A stretch of 64,000 nucleotides of DNA. Source: Marmoricola sp. OAE513 (GTDB taxonomy: Bacteria > Actinomycetota > Actinomycetes > Propionibacteriales > Nocardioidaceae). The DNA is taken from positions 2,852,001 through 2,916,000 of the forward strand of contig NZ_JBEPOC010000001.1 of the NCBI RefSeq assembly GCF_040546585.1. The letters are read 5' to 3'. Positions 52,347-60,835 of this stretch are shown here, one piece after another (within the stretch, counting starts at the first letter, position 1; each line of letters begins with the position of its first letter). The position numbers were made by a program, and so were the translations under genes. The notes under the pieces were generated by a model. That model did no database searches, was not told the DNA's origin, and was given only the letters and a program-made list of their open reading frames with translations.

Positions 52347-53554
52347 GCCGCGGGGACGGGGGCGATCGGCGGGCGCTTGCCGGCGTACTGGAGCCGCTCC
52401 ATCCTGACCAGGGCGCGCTCGGCCCGTCGGTCCAGCAGGGTGGTGCCGCCGGGGAGGCGTCCGATCAGCTGGGTCCAGAGGGTGTTGGCCGCGATCCGGT
52501 ACGCCGGGTACCACGGCGGCCGCATCGGCTGTCCGACGTCGTGCATGCCGCTGCCGAGGTTCAGCAGGGTCGCCATGCTCAGCGCCCGCTCGCGCTCGTA
52601 GAACCGTCGCCAGCGCGGCAGGCCGGGAGCCGTGTCGAGCATGGTGATCAAGCCGGCGCCGAGCTGCTTGCTGGACTCCTCGGGCAGCGAGAAGCCGGCC
52701 ACGACGTTGGCCAGCACGCGGCGACCGATCCGCTCGGTGCGCGGCAGCCAACGCTCGTCGACGCCCATCAACCAGCCGACGTAGGACCACAGGTGCATGA
52801 TCGCCCGGGCGTCGTCCGCCGGGATCCGGATGCCGAGCGCGCGGGCCTGGAGCAGGTAGCTGGTGCTGAACGAGCCGATGGTGCCGGCCCGGTCGTACTG
52901 GTTGATCGGGACGCCGCGGAACTCCCAGTCCCAGGACGGGTCGCGCTCGAGCTGGTAGTTCACGAAGCCGTGCATCACCCGCACGTGCACGCTCAGCTTC
53001 CAGCCCTCCCCGTCGCGGCGCAGGCCTTCCGGGGCGGTGCACGCCAGCCACCACTGCCCGGTCTCGCCGACCCGGTTCAGGGTGTCGTCGAAGCGTCCCG
53101 TGCGGACCAGCGGCTGCAGCGCCGCTCCCGAGCGGTAGCCGCCGAGCAGCGACCCGTAGGCCAGGATGTCGAAGCCGTCCTTGCCGATCCGGCGGGCCGC
53201 GGCCGCACCGCGCTCCAGCAGGGCGTCGTCGACCCAGGCCGGTCGGTCCTCGAGCTCGGCGAAGAGCGCGCGCAGCGGAGCCGGTGCGTCCGCCGGTACG
53301 CCGGAGGCGAGCGCCTCGCGGAACGCGGGCATCGTGACCGCGTGGTCCTCGCGGACCGCCCGGACGAAGGTGTCCGCGACCTCGTCGCGACGCATCAAGC
53401 CGGCCTTGAGGTCCTCGAGCTCCTGGCCCGTCATTCGGGAACCGGGACCGGCCACCCGGAACAGCGGGGCGGCGAATCGGCGCGCCCACTCGCCACCCCC
53501 GCCGTACCGGGTCGGCACGGCGGGGCGGCTGACGACCTCCGCGAGGTCAGCCAT
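52343..53554 (-). CDS. DUF2236 (MpaB/Lcp-like) oxygenase-family protein, longer type
   Basis: The 403-residue protein has the features of latex-clearing-protein-like DUF2236: ILAYGSLLGGYRSGAALQPL, VHVRVMHGFVNYQLERDPS with a histidine suited to heme ligation, PINQYDRAGTIGSFSTSYL, and MHLWSYVGWLMGVDERWL. It is therefore probably a heme b protein acting on a hydrophobic substrate. There is no signal peptide. The ATG at 53554 overlaps the DUF5995 gene by 8 nt. The pairing of two DUF2236 genes of different length suggests a heteromeric or sequential system. Confidence 0.83.
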   Translation of the reverse strand: MADLAEVVSRPAVPTRYGGGGEWARRFAAPLFRVAGPGSRMTGQELEDLKAGLMRRDEVADTFVRAVREDHAVTMPAFREALASGVPADAPAPLRALFAELEDRPAWVDDALLERGAAAARRIGKDGFDILAYGSLLGGYRSGAALQPLVRTGRFDDTLNRVGETGQWWLACTAPEGLRRDGEGWKLSVHVRVMHGFVNYQLERDPSWDWEFRGVPINQYDRAGTIGSFSTSYLLQARALGIRIPADDARAIMHLWSYVGWLMGVDERWLPRTERIGRRVLANVVAGFSLPEESSKQLGAGLITMLDTAPGLPRWRRFYERERALSMATLLNLGSGMHDVGQPMRPPWYPAYRIAANTLWTQLIGRLPGGTTLLDRRAERALVRMERLQYAGKRPPIAPVPAA

Positions 53555-54482
53555 GGTGAGTGGCGCAGTACGCGGCACGTTTGTCGGGGCTCGGGCTGGC
53601 GAAGAGCGCCTTGATGAACTGGGCCTGCCCGGCGGCGTACTCGCTGATCTCACGCTCCACCAGCGGGCGCACGAAGGACGGAGCGTTCGCCAGCGCCTCG
53701 GCGTGCCGCCAGACGACCTCGCGCCAGCCGCGCATGATCGCTCCGACCAGGACCTCGTCGACCGGGCCCAGGTCGAGCTTGTTGAAGGTCGGGTCGAACC
53801 GGGCCGCCTCCTCGTCGAAGACCGGGTGGTAGAGCGAGTCGAGCCGCTGGTTGTACGCGTTGTGGTCGGCCTTGTGCGAGGTGCCGTCCGCGGCGGTGAG
53901 CCCGACCTTCTCCAGCACGTAGGGGAAGTCGTTGTTGATGTGCGCGTTCATGTTCATCATGAAGTCGCCGAGGCCGCTCATCTTCCGGTCCTCGGTGGCC
54001 TGCAATGCGATCTGCCAGGCCTTGGCGACCGAGGACTTCTTGCCGGCCTTCCAGGCGTCCATCGTGTCGAAGTACATCTGCGCGAAGGCGGCGTCGATCT
54101 GGGTCAGCCACTTCCGGTCCGCGAAGTAGCCGTTGTCGGCGGCGTTCTTCACGTTCTGGGTCACCCGGAGGTAGGCCAGCGAGAAGATCGCGTCGTGGCT
54201 GCAGGACGCTGCGAGCGGGACGAGCCGGCGCTCCATCTCAGCGATGACGTCCTCGATGCACTGCGGGTCGCCGCTCACGCAGACGGGGCCCTGGTACGGA
54301 CCCTTGTACGGCGTCGGCAGGGCCGCCAGCAGGTTGACCAGCGGATCGAACAACGTGGGGGAGAGCAGAGCGCCCAGGGGGTCGGGTTTCGGGGCGGCCT
54401 CGACCGGCCCGGTGGTCGAGCCGACGGCGAGGGCACACGCGACGGCGGCGACGGCGACGCGCAGGGAGCGGTTCAGGGGCAT
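53547..54482 (-). CDS. DUF5995-family secreted protein
   Basis: The 311-residue protein starts with a signal peptide (NRSLRVAVAAVACALAVGST to about 30). Its mature domain matches what I know of DUF5995: ERRLVPLAASCSHDAIFSLAYL, a KWLTQIDAAFAQMYFDTMDAW helix in two parts, DFMMNMNAHINNDFPYVL, HKADHNAYN and WREVVWRHAEAL. The many histidines could bind metal or heme. Function is unknown. It heads the operon with two DUF2236 genes. TAACCT lies 6 nt before the ATG at 54482. Confidence 0.75.
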   Translation of the reverse strand: MPLNRSLRVAVAAVACALAVGSTTGPVEAAPKPDPLGALLSPTLFDPLVNLLAALPTPYKGPYQGPVCVSGDPQCIEDVIAEMERRLVPLAASCSHDAIFSLAYLRVTQNVKNAADNGYFADRKWLTQIDAAFAQMYFDTMDAWKAGKKSSVAKAWQIALQATEDRKMSGLGDFMMNMNAHINNDFPYVLEKVGLTAADGTSHKADHNAYNQRLDSLYHPVFDEEAARFDPTFNKLDLGPVDEVLVGAIMRGWREVVWRHAEALANAPSFVRPLVEREISEYAAGQAQFIKALFASPSPDKRAAYCATHHG

Positions 54483-54488
54483 GGGCAC

Positions 54489-54515
54489 AGGTTAAAGTGA
54501 GTAAATGCTCAACTT
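54489..54515. promoter_or_regulatory. Divergent promoter with TetR-like operator
   Basis: TAACCT (minus strand, 54494-54489) is a candidate -10 box for the DUF5995 gene. Next to it lies the palindrome TGAGTAAATGCTCA (54498-54511) inside a longer imperfect one, AAGTGAG...CTCAACTT (54495-54515). A repressor bound here would cover both divergent starts. Confidence 0.55.
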
Positions 54516-54521
54516 CTACTC

Positions 54522-55157
54522 GTGTTCTGCGGTCGTCTAGTGGCGCCAGAGATCAGGCGCAGCAGGCCGGTCCAGGCGCGGTCGAAAGCCATGGTCGAGC
54601 GGATCCTGGACGCCGCTACTCGCGTTCTCGCGACCGGTGGGTACGTACAGATGAGCACCAACCGGGTGGCGGACGAGGCGGACGTCAGCATCGGTTCGCT
54701 GTACCGCTACTTCCGGGACAAGGACGAGATCATCGCCGAGCTCCAGCAGCGGGCCTCGACCGGGATCGTCGAGGAGATCACCGCGGCGATGGCCGATGCC
54801 GCACCGATGGACGCGTACGCCGGCACCCGGCACGTGGTCGCGACGATCGTCGCCTCGCTGCGAGCACGCGGGCCGTTGATCAGCGCGATGATCAACGAGG
54901 TGCCGCTCGGGTCGCACTCCAACGCGCTGCCCGAGGTCGAGCGCAACCTGGGCGCCTTCGTCCGGATGTACGCCGTCCAGCGGGCACCGAGGATGCCGCG
55001 CGAGGAGCTCGACGCGCGCGTCTACCTCGCGATGGGCATCACGCTGAGCAGCTGCCTGCGCATCGCGCTGGAGAAGCCGGAGCACCTCGACGCCGAGCAC
55101 CTGATCGACCTCACCGCCGGGATGCTCGCGCTGGGCCTCACCGCCCACCCGGCTTGA
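54522..55157 (+). CDS. TetR-family transcriptional regulator
   Basis: The 211-residue protein has a clear TetR HTH (QARSKAMVERILDAATRVLA and MSTNRVADEADVSIGSLYRY, residues about 20-70) and a C-terminal ligand domain of TetR_C type. It is divergent from the DUF5995/DUF2236 operon and should control it. The GTG at 54522 was taken; a GTG at 54540 is an alternative that removes six residues. The stop is followed at once by the second repeat array. Confidence 0.87.
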   Translation: MFCGRLVAPEIRRSRPVQARSKAMVERILDAATRVLATGGYVQMSTNRVADEADVSIGSLYRYFRDKDEIIAELQQRASTGIVEEITAAMADAAPMDAYAGTRHVVATIVASLRARGPLISAMINEVPLGSHSNALPEVERNLGAFVRMYAVQRAPRMPREELDARVYLAMGITLSSCLRIALEKPEHLDAEHLIDLTAGMLALGLTAHPA

Positions 55158-55322
55158 ATGTGCACCAAAACAACGCCGACCCGGCAGAGATGTGCTCCAA
55201 AACACCGCTGACCCGGCAGAGATGTGCAGATGTTGGTGCACATTCCTGCCGGGTCAGCGCACTTACGTGCACATTCCTGCCGGGTCAGCGCACATTACGT
55301 GCACATTCCTGCCGGGTCGGGG
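55158..55322 (+). repeat. 32-bp-period repeat array filling a convergent intergenic space: direct then inverted copies
   Basis: Two direct 32-bp units (55158-55189 and 55190-55221) start ATGTGCACCAAAACAACGCC and ATGTGCTCCAAAACACCGCT and end GACCCGGCAGAG. A third partial unit follows. Inverted units, starting CCTGCCGGGTCAGCGCAC, then follow with 31 and 32 bp periods and a final partial copy. The array starts the base after the TetR stop and ends the base before the accA3 stop codon. Rotated to CGCTGACCCGGCAGAGATGT, the unit matches unit CGCTGACCGGGCCCAGATGT of the array at 22733 at 17 of 20 positions, so both belong to one family. Confidence 0.85.
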
Positions 55323-57128
55323 CTACTCGGCGTCCTTGATCTCGCAGAGCACCTCGCCGTTGCCGACGGTCGCGCCGACCTCGGCGGTCAGGCCGGTGAT
55401 CGTGCCGGCCTTGTGCGCCTTGAGGGGCTGCTCCATCTTCATGGCCTCGAGCACGACGACGACGTCACCCTCGGCGACAGTGGCGCCGTCCTCGACGGCG
55501 ACCTTCACGATGGTGCCCTGCATCGGGCTGGTCACCGAGTCGCCCGACGCCGCAGCGCCGGCCTTCTTGCCGCCTGCGCGCTTCGGCTTCTTCGCGCCGC
55601 CACCGGCGGGTGCGGAGCCGATGCCGCCGAGACCGGCAGGCAGGACGACCTCGAGACGGCGACCGCCGACCTCGACGGTGACCTTCTGGCGCTCGCCAGC
55701 CTCCCCACCATCGCCAGCCTCGCCGCCCTTGTTCACGTAGGGAACGATCTTGTTGTCGAAGTCCGTCTCGATCCACGTCGTGTAGACGTCGAAGGAGCCC
55801 TCGCCCGACGGGTTGGACGCGGCCACCCAGGCCGGGTCGCGGGTGATGACCTCGTGGAAGGTGATCGCGGTCGGCATGCCGTCGACGACGAACTCGCTCA
55901 GCGCGCGGCGCGAGCGCTCGATCGCCTGGGTGCGGTCCTTTCCGGACACGATCAGCTTGGCGACCAGGGAGTCGAACGCGCCCGGAACGGTCTCGCCGAC
56001 CTCGTAGCCACCGTCGAGACGCACGCCCGGGCCGGACGGCGGGTTCCACGCGGTCAGGGTGCCGGGGGCGGGCATGAAGTTGTTGCCACCGTCCTCGGCG
56101 TTGATCCGGTACTCGATCGAGTGCCCGATGATGGCCGGGTCGTCGTAACCGAGCTCCTCGCCCGCGGCGATGCGGAACATCTCGCGGACCAGGTCGATCC
56201 CGGTGACCTCCTCGGAGACGCAGTGCTCCACCTGGAGCCGGGTGTTGACCTCGAGGAAGGAGATGGTGCCGTCGGCGGCCACGAGGAACTCGCAGGTCCC
56301 GGCCCCGACGTACTTCGCCTCGCGCAGGATCGCCTTGGAGGACTCGTACAGCCGGGCGACCTGGTCGTCGGTCAGGAACGGCGCGGGGGCCTCCTCGACC
56401 AGCTTCTGGTGGCGGCGCTGCAGCGAGCAGTCGCGCGTGGAGACGACCACGACGTTGCCGTGCTGGTCGGCGAGGCACTGGGTCTCGACGTGGCGCGGCT
56501 TGTCGAGGAACTTCTCGACCAGGCACTCGCCACGGCCGAAGGCGCTGACCGCCTCGCGGTACGCCGACTCGTACAGCTCGGGGATCTCCTCGAGCGTGCG
56601 GGCGACCTTGAGGCCGCGACCGCCGCCACCGAAGACCGCCTTGATGGCGACCGGGAGACCGTGCTCCTTGGCGAACTCGACGATCTCGTCGGCGTCCTTG
56701 ACGGCGTCCTTGAGGCCCGGCGCGAGCGGCGCGCCCGCGGCCAGAGCGATCTGCTTGGCCTTGGCCTTGTCGCCGAGGCCCTCGATCGCGGCAGGGGACG
56801 GGCCGATCCAGATCAGGCCGGCGTCGAGGACGGCCTGGGCGAACTCGGCGTTCTCGGCGAGGAAGCCGTAGCCGGGGTGCACCGAGTCGGCTCCCGACTC
56901 CTTGGCCGCCGCGATGATCTTGTCGATGACCAGGTAGGAGTCACCGGGCGTGGACCCGTTCAGCGAGTACGCCTCGTCGGCCAGGCGCACGAACAGCGCG
57001 TCCCGGTCGGGCTCGGCGTACACGGCGACGCTGCCGATCCCGGCGTCCTTGCACGCGCGGATCACGCGTACGGCGATCTCGCCTCGGTTGGCGATGAGGA
57101 CCTTCTGCAACGGACGGATCTCGGGCAC
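55323..57128 (-). CDS. accA3: Acyl-CoA carboxylase alpha subunit (biotin carboxylase plus biotin carrier)
   Basis: The 601-residue protein has an N-terminal biotin carboxylase ([64 protein letters not shown]) and a C-terminal biotin carrier with the biotinylated Lys in EAMKMEQP (near residue 571). A Lys/Gly/Ala-rich linker separates them. It carboxylates biotin with bicarbonate and ATP and supplies AccD-type partners, one of which is at the right edge. The GTG at 57128 is backed by AGGAG at 57135-57139; the TTG two codons earlier is less well spaced. A TAGACT (-10-like) lies at 57168-57163. Confidence 0.94.
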   Translation of the reverse strand: MPEIRPLQKVLIANRGEIAVRVIRACKDAGIGSVAVYAEPDRDALFVRLADEAYSLNGSTPGDSYLVIDKIIAAAKESGADSVHPGYGFLAENAEFAQAVLDAGLIWIGPSPAAIEGLGDKAKAKQIALAAGAPLAPGLKDAVKDADEIVEFAKEHGLPVAIKAVFGGGGRGLKVARTLEEIPELYESAYREAVSAFGRGECLVEKFLDKPRHVETQCLADQHGNVVVVSTRDCSLQRRHQKLVEEAPAPFLTDDQVARLYESSKAILREAKYVGAGTCEFLVAADGTISFLEVNTRLQVEHCVSEEVTGIDLVREMFRIAAGEELGYDDPAIIGHSIEYRINAEDGGNNFMPAPGTLTAWNPPSGPGVRLDGGYEVGETVPGAFDSLVAKLIVSGKDRTQAIERSRRALSEFVVDGMPTAITFHEVITRDPAWVAASNPSGEGSFDVYTTWIETDFDNKIVPYVNKGGEAGDGGEAGERQKVTVEVGGRRLEVVLPAGLGGIGSAPAGGGAKKPKRAGGKKAGAAASGDSVTSPMQGTIVKVAVEDGATVAEGDVVVVLEAMKMEQPLKAHKAGTITGLTAEVGATVGNGEVLCEIKDAE

Positions 57129-57154
57129 GCTCAACTCCTGAAGTCTGGTCGAAT

Positions 57155-57182
57155 CCTCCGGGAGTCTATTGGTCTCCGGGAG
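57155..57182. promoter_or_regulatory. Paired CTCCGGGAG palindromes around the accA3 -10 region
   Basis: CTCCGGGAG occurs at about 57156-57164 and 57174-57182, flanking the TAGACT hexamer on the minus strand; a related ACCGGGAGGT lies at about 57207. The spacing of about 19 bp suggests a regulator site, but this is tentative. Confidence 0.35.
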
Positions 57183-57220
57183 CGGGTCGTGCTGGGGTCT
57201 CAGTTACCGGGAGGTACTGC

Positions 57221-57673
57221 TCAGCTGCCGGGTTTGTAGACCATCAGGAAGACGATCCCGGCGAAGATCAGCCCGACGATCCCGCCGGACGCGGCGACCT
57301 TGCCGATCGCGGCGTCGACGGCCTCGCCGGCCGTGATCTTCGCCGTCGCCGCCTCGAGCGCGGGGGCGATCACGACGAGGGCGAGACCGACCGCGACGAA
57401 CCAGAGCAGGACCGAGATCCAGATGTACGGGTCACTGAACGACGCCACGTTCTCGTCGGGGTTCCAGGGCGCCTTCGACGACATCACGCCGAAGCCGAAC
57501 ACCACCACGACCACGGAGACGTAGGAGTACAGCGTCACCGTCCGTGCCGCCGAGGCGGTCGCGCCGGCGTCGGCGGTGCGCAGGCCGCGCGAGGCGGTGG
57601 TGGCTGCGTGGACCAGCGGCCCGATCGCGAAGATGGCGGTGAGCAGGTGCAGCGCGAAGAGGATCTTGAACAC
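57221..57673 (-). CDS. Small four-helix membrane protein of unknown function
   Basis: The 150-residue product has four hydrophobic segments (about 2-24, 46-66, 84-105 and 126-146). It has LHLLTAIFAIGPLVHAATTA at the start and PWNPDENVASFSDPYIWISV in the middle loop. It resembles DUF2269-like proteins but I am not certain. The GTG at 57673 overlaps neither neighbour; the gene for the lipoprotein ends 4 nt upstream, so they are probably co-transcribed. Confidence 0.7.
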   Translation of the reverse strand: MFKILFALHLLTAIFAIGPLVHAATTASRGLRTADAGATASAARTVTLYSYVSVVVVVFGFGVMSSKAPWNPDENVASFSDPYIWISVLLWFVAVGLALVVIAPALEAATAKITAGEAVDAAIGKVAASGGIVGLIFAGIVFLMVYKPGS

Positions 57674-57676
57674 GAC

Positions 57677-58447
57677 TCAGGCTCCTGCCGCTGCGCCGAC
57701 GAGGTCCCGGGCGTCGGGGATGTCGAGGTCCAGGGGCGTCAGGTCGGGCGCGGACTTGCCGTCGACGATCGGAGCGAGCCGGTCGTAGGCCCGCTGCACC
57801 AGGTCGTCAGCGTCCTCGAGGTCGGTGACCGCGTTGACGTAGCCGACCAGGGCCACGTCGTTGCCGATCTGGATCGCGGTGAAGCGGACACTGAAGGGGA
57901 ACTCGAACCCGTCTCCGGACGCCGTGCCGGTGGCGTTCAGGTTGACCTGGCCGGTCGCACCGTCGTCGGTCTTGTCCTGGTCGGAGCTGACGTCGAGCCG
58001 GATCCGGAAGCCGTCGCCGTCGGTCTCGTCGATGGCCTTGCAGTCCTCCACGGTGTCGGAGAACTTGGTCAGCACCTCGGCGGCGTCCTTCGTGGACTTG
58101 AAGGTGCCGACGGTGCTGTACACACCCGGCAGGCCGAGGTCGCTGTCTGCCTCGAACGAGGACTCCTCGTCCCGTTCGGGTTCGATCGAGTCGTCGTCGC
58201 CGAGCTCGTCGAGGCCGTTCAGGCAGCCCAGGTTGGTGTCGTCGTCATCGTCGTCGTCATCGTCCTTCTCCACCTTGAAGCCGTCGCCGAGGTCGTCGAG
58301 GGTCACCAGGGCGTCGGACAGCTCGGACTTGCTGAGCAGCGCTGATCCGCCCTTCGAGCCGCCGTCGGAGGAGTCGTCGCTACCGCAGCCGGTCAGGGTG
58401 GCGACCGCCACCAGCGTCGTGGTGGCCAGGAGGATGGAGGTACGCAT
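57677..58447 (-). CDS. Lipoprotein with poly-aspartate tract, function unknown
   Basis: The 256-residue product has a lipoprotein signal with lipobox LTGC (Cys about 21) and a Ser/Gly/Asp linker. Next to a DALVTLDDLGDGF motif, as in sensor-like or DUF-type actinobacterial lipoproteins, is a run of nine Asp encoded by alternating GAC/GAT codons near 58240-58266. The mature domain has a beta pattern with one pair of cysteines (NLGC and VEDCKA). The ATG at 58447 has TAGAGT 7 nt upstream. The Asp run may bind cations or vary in length. Confidence 0.75.
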   Translation of the reverse strand: MRTSILLATTTLVAVATLTGCGSDDSSDGGSKGGSALLSKSELSDALVTLDDLGDGFKVEKDDDDDDDDDTNLGCLNGLDELGDDDSIEPERDEESSFEADSDLGLPGVYSTVGTFKSTKDAAEVLTKFSDTVEDCKAIDETDGDGFRIRLDVSSDQDKTDDGATGQVNLNATGTASGDGFEFPFSVRFTAIQIGNDVALVGYVNAVTDLEDADDLVQRAYDRLAPIVDGKSAPDLTPLDLDIPDARDLVGAAAGA

Positions 58448-58454
58448 GCGCGTC

Positions 58455-58460
58455 ACTCTA
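58455..58460 (-). promoter_or_regulatory. Candidate -10 box for the leaderless poly-Asp lipoprotein gene
   Basis: TAGAGT on the minus strand lies 7 nt before the ATG at 58447. It argues against the GTG at 58456, which overlaps it. Confidence 0.45.
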
Positions 58461-58518
58461 GGGGACCGGGTCCGCCCGGGTCGTCACGTGCACACGTCGG
58501 CGCCGACAACAACGTCAG

Positions 58519-58549
58519 GGTTAACAACCGTTAACCTTGGGTCTAGGAT
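58519..58549 (+). promoter_or_regulatory. Acyl-CoA dehydrogenase promoter with overlapping palindromic operator
   Basis: GGTTAAC-AACC-GTTAACC (58519-58536) is a perfect inverted repeat. It contains the -35-like TTAACA (58521-58526), which is 17 bp upstream of -10 TAGGAT (58544-58549), itself 7 nt before the ATG. A repressor bound to the palindrome would block the promoter. Confidence 0.7.
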
Positions 58550-58556
58550 GCTGCCC

Positions 58557-59750
58557 ATGAGCTTTGAGCTGAGCCCCGAACTCGAGCAGTTCCGTCGTAC
58601 CGTCCGTGACTTCGCCGAGAAGGAGGTCGCCCCGCACGCAGCGCAGTGGGACCGCGACCACTACTTCCCGGTCGAGGTCGTCGCCAAGATGGGCGAGCTC
58701 GGGCTGTTCGGCCTGACCGCGCCCGAGGAGTTCGGCGGCGCCGGGCTGACCGGCGAGGACGGCGGCTTCACCAGCCTGTGCCTCGCGATCGAGGAGCTCG
58801 GACGGGTCGACCAGTCGATCGGCATCACCCTGGAGGCCGCTGTCGGTCTCGGCATCAACCCGATCCTCACCTTCGGCACCGACGAGCAGAAGCAGCAGTG
58901 GCTCCCCGACCTGGTGGCCGGCCGCACGCTCGCCGGTTTCGGCCTCACCGAGCCGGGGGCAGGCTCGGACGCCGGCGCCACCAAGACCCGGGCCGAGCTC
59001 AGGGGCGACGAGTGGGTCATCAACGGGTCCAAGCAGTTCATCACCAACTCGGGCTCCAGCCTGACCTCGGTGGTCGCGGTCACCGCGCGCACCGGCACCG
59101 TGACCGACGCGAAGGGCACGGAGAGGGCGGAGATCTCTGCCCTGCTCGTCCCGGCCGGCACGCCCGGGTTCACCGCCGAGAAGGCCTACGACAAGCTCGG
59201 CTGGCACGCCTCGGACACCCACCCGCTCTCGTTCGAGGACGTGCACGTCCCCGCTGCGAACCTGCTCGGTGACCGTGGGCGCGGGTACGCCCAGTTCCTC
59301 GCCACGCTGGACGACGGGCGGGTCGCCATCGCCGCGCTCGCGGTCGGCCTCCTGCAGGGTTGCCTCGACGAGTGCGTCCGGTACGCCGGCGAGCGCACCA
59401 CCTTCGGCGTACCGATCGGGCGCAAGCAGGGCGTGGCGTTCCAGATCGCCGACCTGCAGGTGATGCTCGAGGCGAGCCGGCTGCTCACCTACAAGGCCGC
59501 AGCCATGAAGGATGCCGGCGTCGAGGGCCCCGCCTTCAAGCACGCGGCCTCGATCGCCAAGCTCTACGCGACCGAGTCGGCCGTCACGGGCACCCGGATC
59601 GCCACCCAGGTCTTCGGCGGTTACGGCTTCATGGAGGAGTACCCGGTGGCGCGCTTCTACCGGGACGCCAAGATCCTGGAGATCGGTGAGGGCACCTCGG
59701 AGGTCCAGCGGATGCTGATCGCCCGTGGTCTCGGCCTCCCGGTCGAGTAG
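58557..59750 (+). CDS. Acyl-CoA dehydrogenase
   Basis: The 397-residue flavoenzyme has FGLTEPGAGSDAGATKT and the FAD-side ERTTFGVPIGRKQGVAFQ. The catalytic Glu region is at the end of the FGGYGFMEEYPVARFYRDAK motif and in GEGTSEVQRMLIARG. It oxidises acyl-CoA to enoyl-CoA with electron transfer flavoprotein. The chain-length preference is not visible. The ATG at 58557 is preferred over 58548 because the -10 TAGGAT overlaps the latter. Confidence 0.93.
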   Translation: MSFELSPELEQFRRTVRDFAEKEVAPHAAQWDRDHYFPVEVVAKMGELGLFGLTAPEEFGGAGLTGEDGGFTSLCLAIEELGRVDQSIGITLEAAVGLGINPILTFGTDEQKQQWLPDLVAGRTLAGFGLTEPGAGSDAGATKTRAELRGDEWVINGSKQFITNSGSSLTSVVAVTARTGTVTDAKGTERAEISALLVPAGTPGFTAEKAYDKLGWHASDTHPLSFEDVHVPAANLLGDRGRGYAQFLATLDDGRVAIAALAVGLLQGCLDECVRYAGERTTFGVPIGRKQGVAFQIADLQVMLEASRLLTYKAAAMKDAGVEGPAFKHAASIAKLYATESAVTGTRIATQVFGGYGFMEEYPVARFYRDAKILEIGEGTSEVQRMLIARGLGLPVE

Positions 59751-59792
59751 GACCGGATAGCAGGGTCCTCCAAAAGAACGGCGCGGTGCCGG

Positions 59793-59798
59793 ATAGAG
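59793..59798 (+). promoter_or_regulatory. Candidate -10 box for rmlB
   Basis: TAGAGT lies about 42 nt before the ATG of rmlB, so the transcript would have a short leader. That leader contains the GGAG ribosome site at 59828-59831. Confidence 0.35.
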
Positions 59799-59839
59799 TC
59801 GCTTCCTGTGGGACACACCGACCAGATGGAGCGCGCTCG

Positions 59840-60829
59840 ATGAAGTTGTTGGTCACGGGTGGTGCCGGATTCATCGGCAGCCACTACGTCCGTTCGGTTC
59901 TCACCGGCGCCTGGGGCGACGTGGAGCCGGAGCTGGTGATCATGCTCGACGCGTTCACGTACGCCGGCAACCACGCGAACCTCGCCCCGGTCGCCGACGA
60001 CCCGCGGCTCCGGATCGTCGAGGGGGACATCCTCGACCGTGACCTGGTCGACAAGCTGATCGGCGAGGTCGACGCAGTCGTGCACTTCGCGGCGGAGAGC
60101 CACGTCGACCGCTCGATCATGGGCGCCCGCGACTTCGTGATGACGAATGTCGTCGGTACCCAGACGTTGCTGGACGCGGCGCTCACCCTCGGTGTGGAAA
60201 AGTTCGTGCACGTCTCGACCGACGAGGTCTACGGCTCGATCGACGAGGGCAGCTGGGACGAGGACGAGCCGCTGCTGCCGAACTCGCCGTACTCGGCCTC
60301 GAAGGCGTCCAGTGACCTCCTCGCCCGGGCGTACCACCGCACCCACGGGTTGCCCGTCTGCATCACCCGCTGCTCCAACAACTACGGCCCGTACCAGTAC
60401 CCCGAGAAGGTCATTCCGCTGTTCGTCAGCAACCTCATCGACGGCGCTCGGGTGCCCCTCTACGGCGAGGGCACCAACGTGCGCGACTGGCTCCACGTCG
60501 ACGACCACTGCCGCGGGATCCACCTGGTGCTGACCCGAGGTCGAGTCGGCGAGATCTACAACATCGGGGGCGGCACCGAGCTGACCAACAAGGAGCTCAC
60601 CGGCCTGCTCCTCGAGGCCACCGGAACCGACTGGGACCGGGTCGAGCGGGTCGCCGACCGCAAGGGTCACGACCTCCGCTACTCCGTCGACATCTCCAAG
60701 ATCACCGCGGAGCTCGGCTACACCCCGCAGGTGCCGTTCGAGCAGGGCCTGGCCGACACGGTCCAGTGGTACCGCGACAACCGCTCGTGGTGGGAGCCCC
60801 TGAAGTCGCGCAGCTCGGCTGAGGGCTGA
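59840..60829 (+). CDS. rmlB: dTDP-glucose 4,6-dehydratase
   Basis: The 329-residue extended SDR has the NAD motif TGGAGFIGSHYV, the catalytic STDEVYGS and YSASKASSD (YxxxK), and the nucleotide-sugar segment NNYGPYQYPEKVIP. It makes dTDP-4-keto-6-deoxyglucose, a step to dTDP-rhamnose for cell-wall glycans. The ATG at 59840 is supported by GGAG 8 nt upstream. The GtrA gene follows after 6 nt and rmlA converges on them. Confidence 0.94.
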   Translation: MKLLVTGGAGFIGSHYVRSVLTGAWGDVEPELVIMLDAFTYAGNHANLAPVADDPRLRIVEGDILDRDLVDKLIGEVDAVVHFAAESHVDRSIMGARDFVMTNVVGTQTLLDAALTLGVEKFVHVSTDEVYGSIDEGSWDEDEPLLPNSPYSASKASSDLLARAYHRTHGLPVCITRCSNNYGPYQYPEKVIPLFVSNLIDGARVPLYGEGTNVRDWLHVDDHCRGIHLVLTRGRVGEIYNIGGGTELTNKELTGLLLEATGTDWDRVERVADRKGHDLRYSVDISKITAELGYTPQVPFEQGLADTVQWYRDNRSWWEPLKSRSSAEG

Positions 60830-60835
60830 TCACGG

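Noticed and set aside
54380-54430. A copy of the dispersed repeat in the DUF5995 signal peptide (GSTTGPVE)
   Set aside because: Only about 12 bases (CGGTGGTCGAGC) resemble the repeat, too short to separate from chance in GC-rich DNA.
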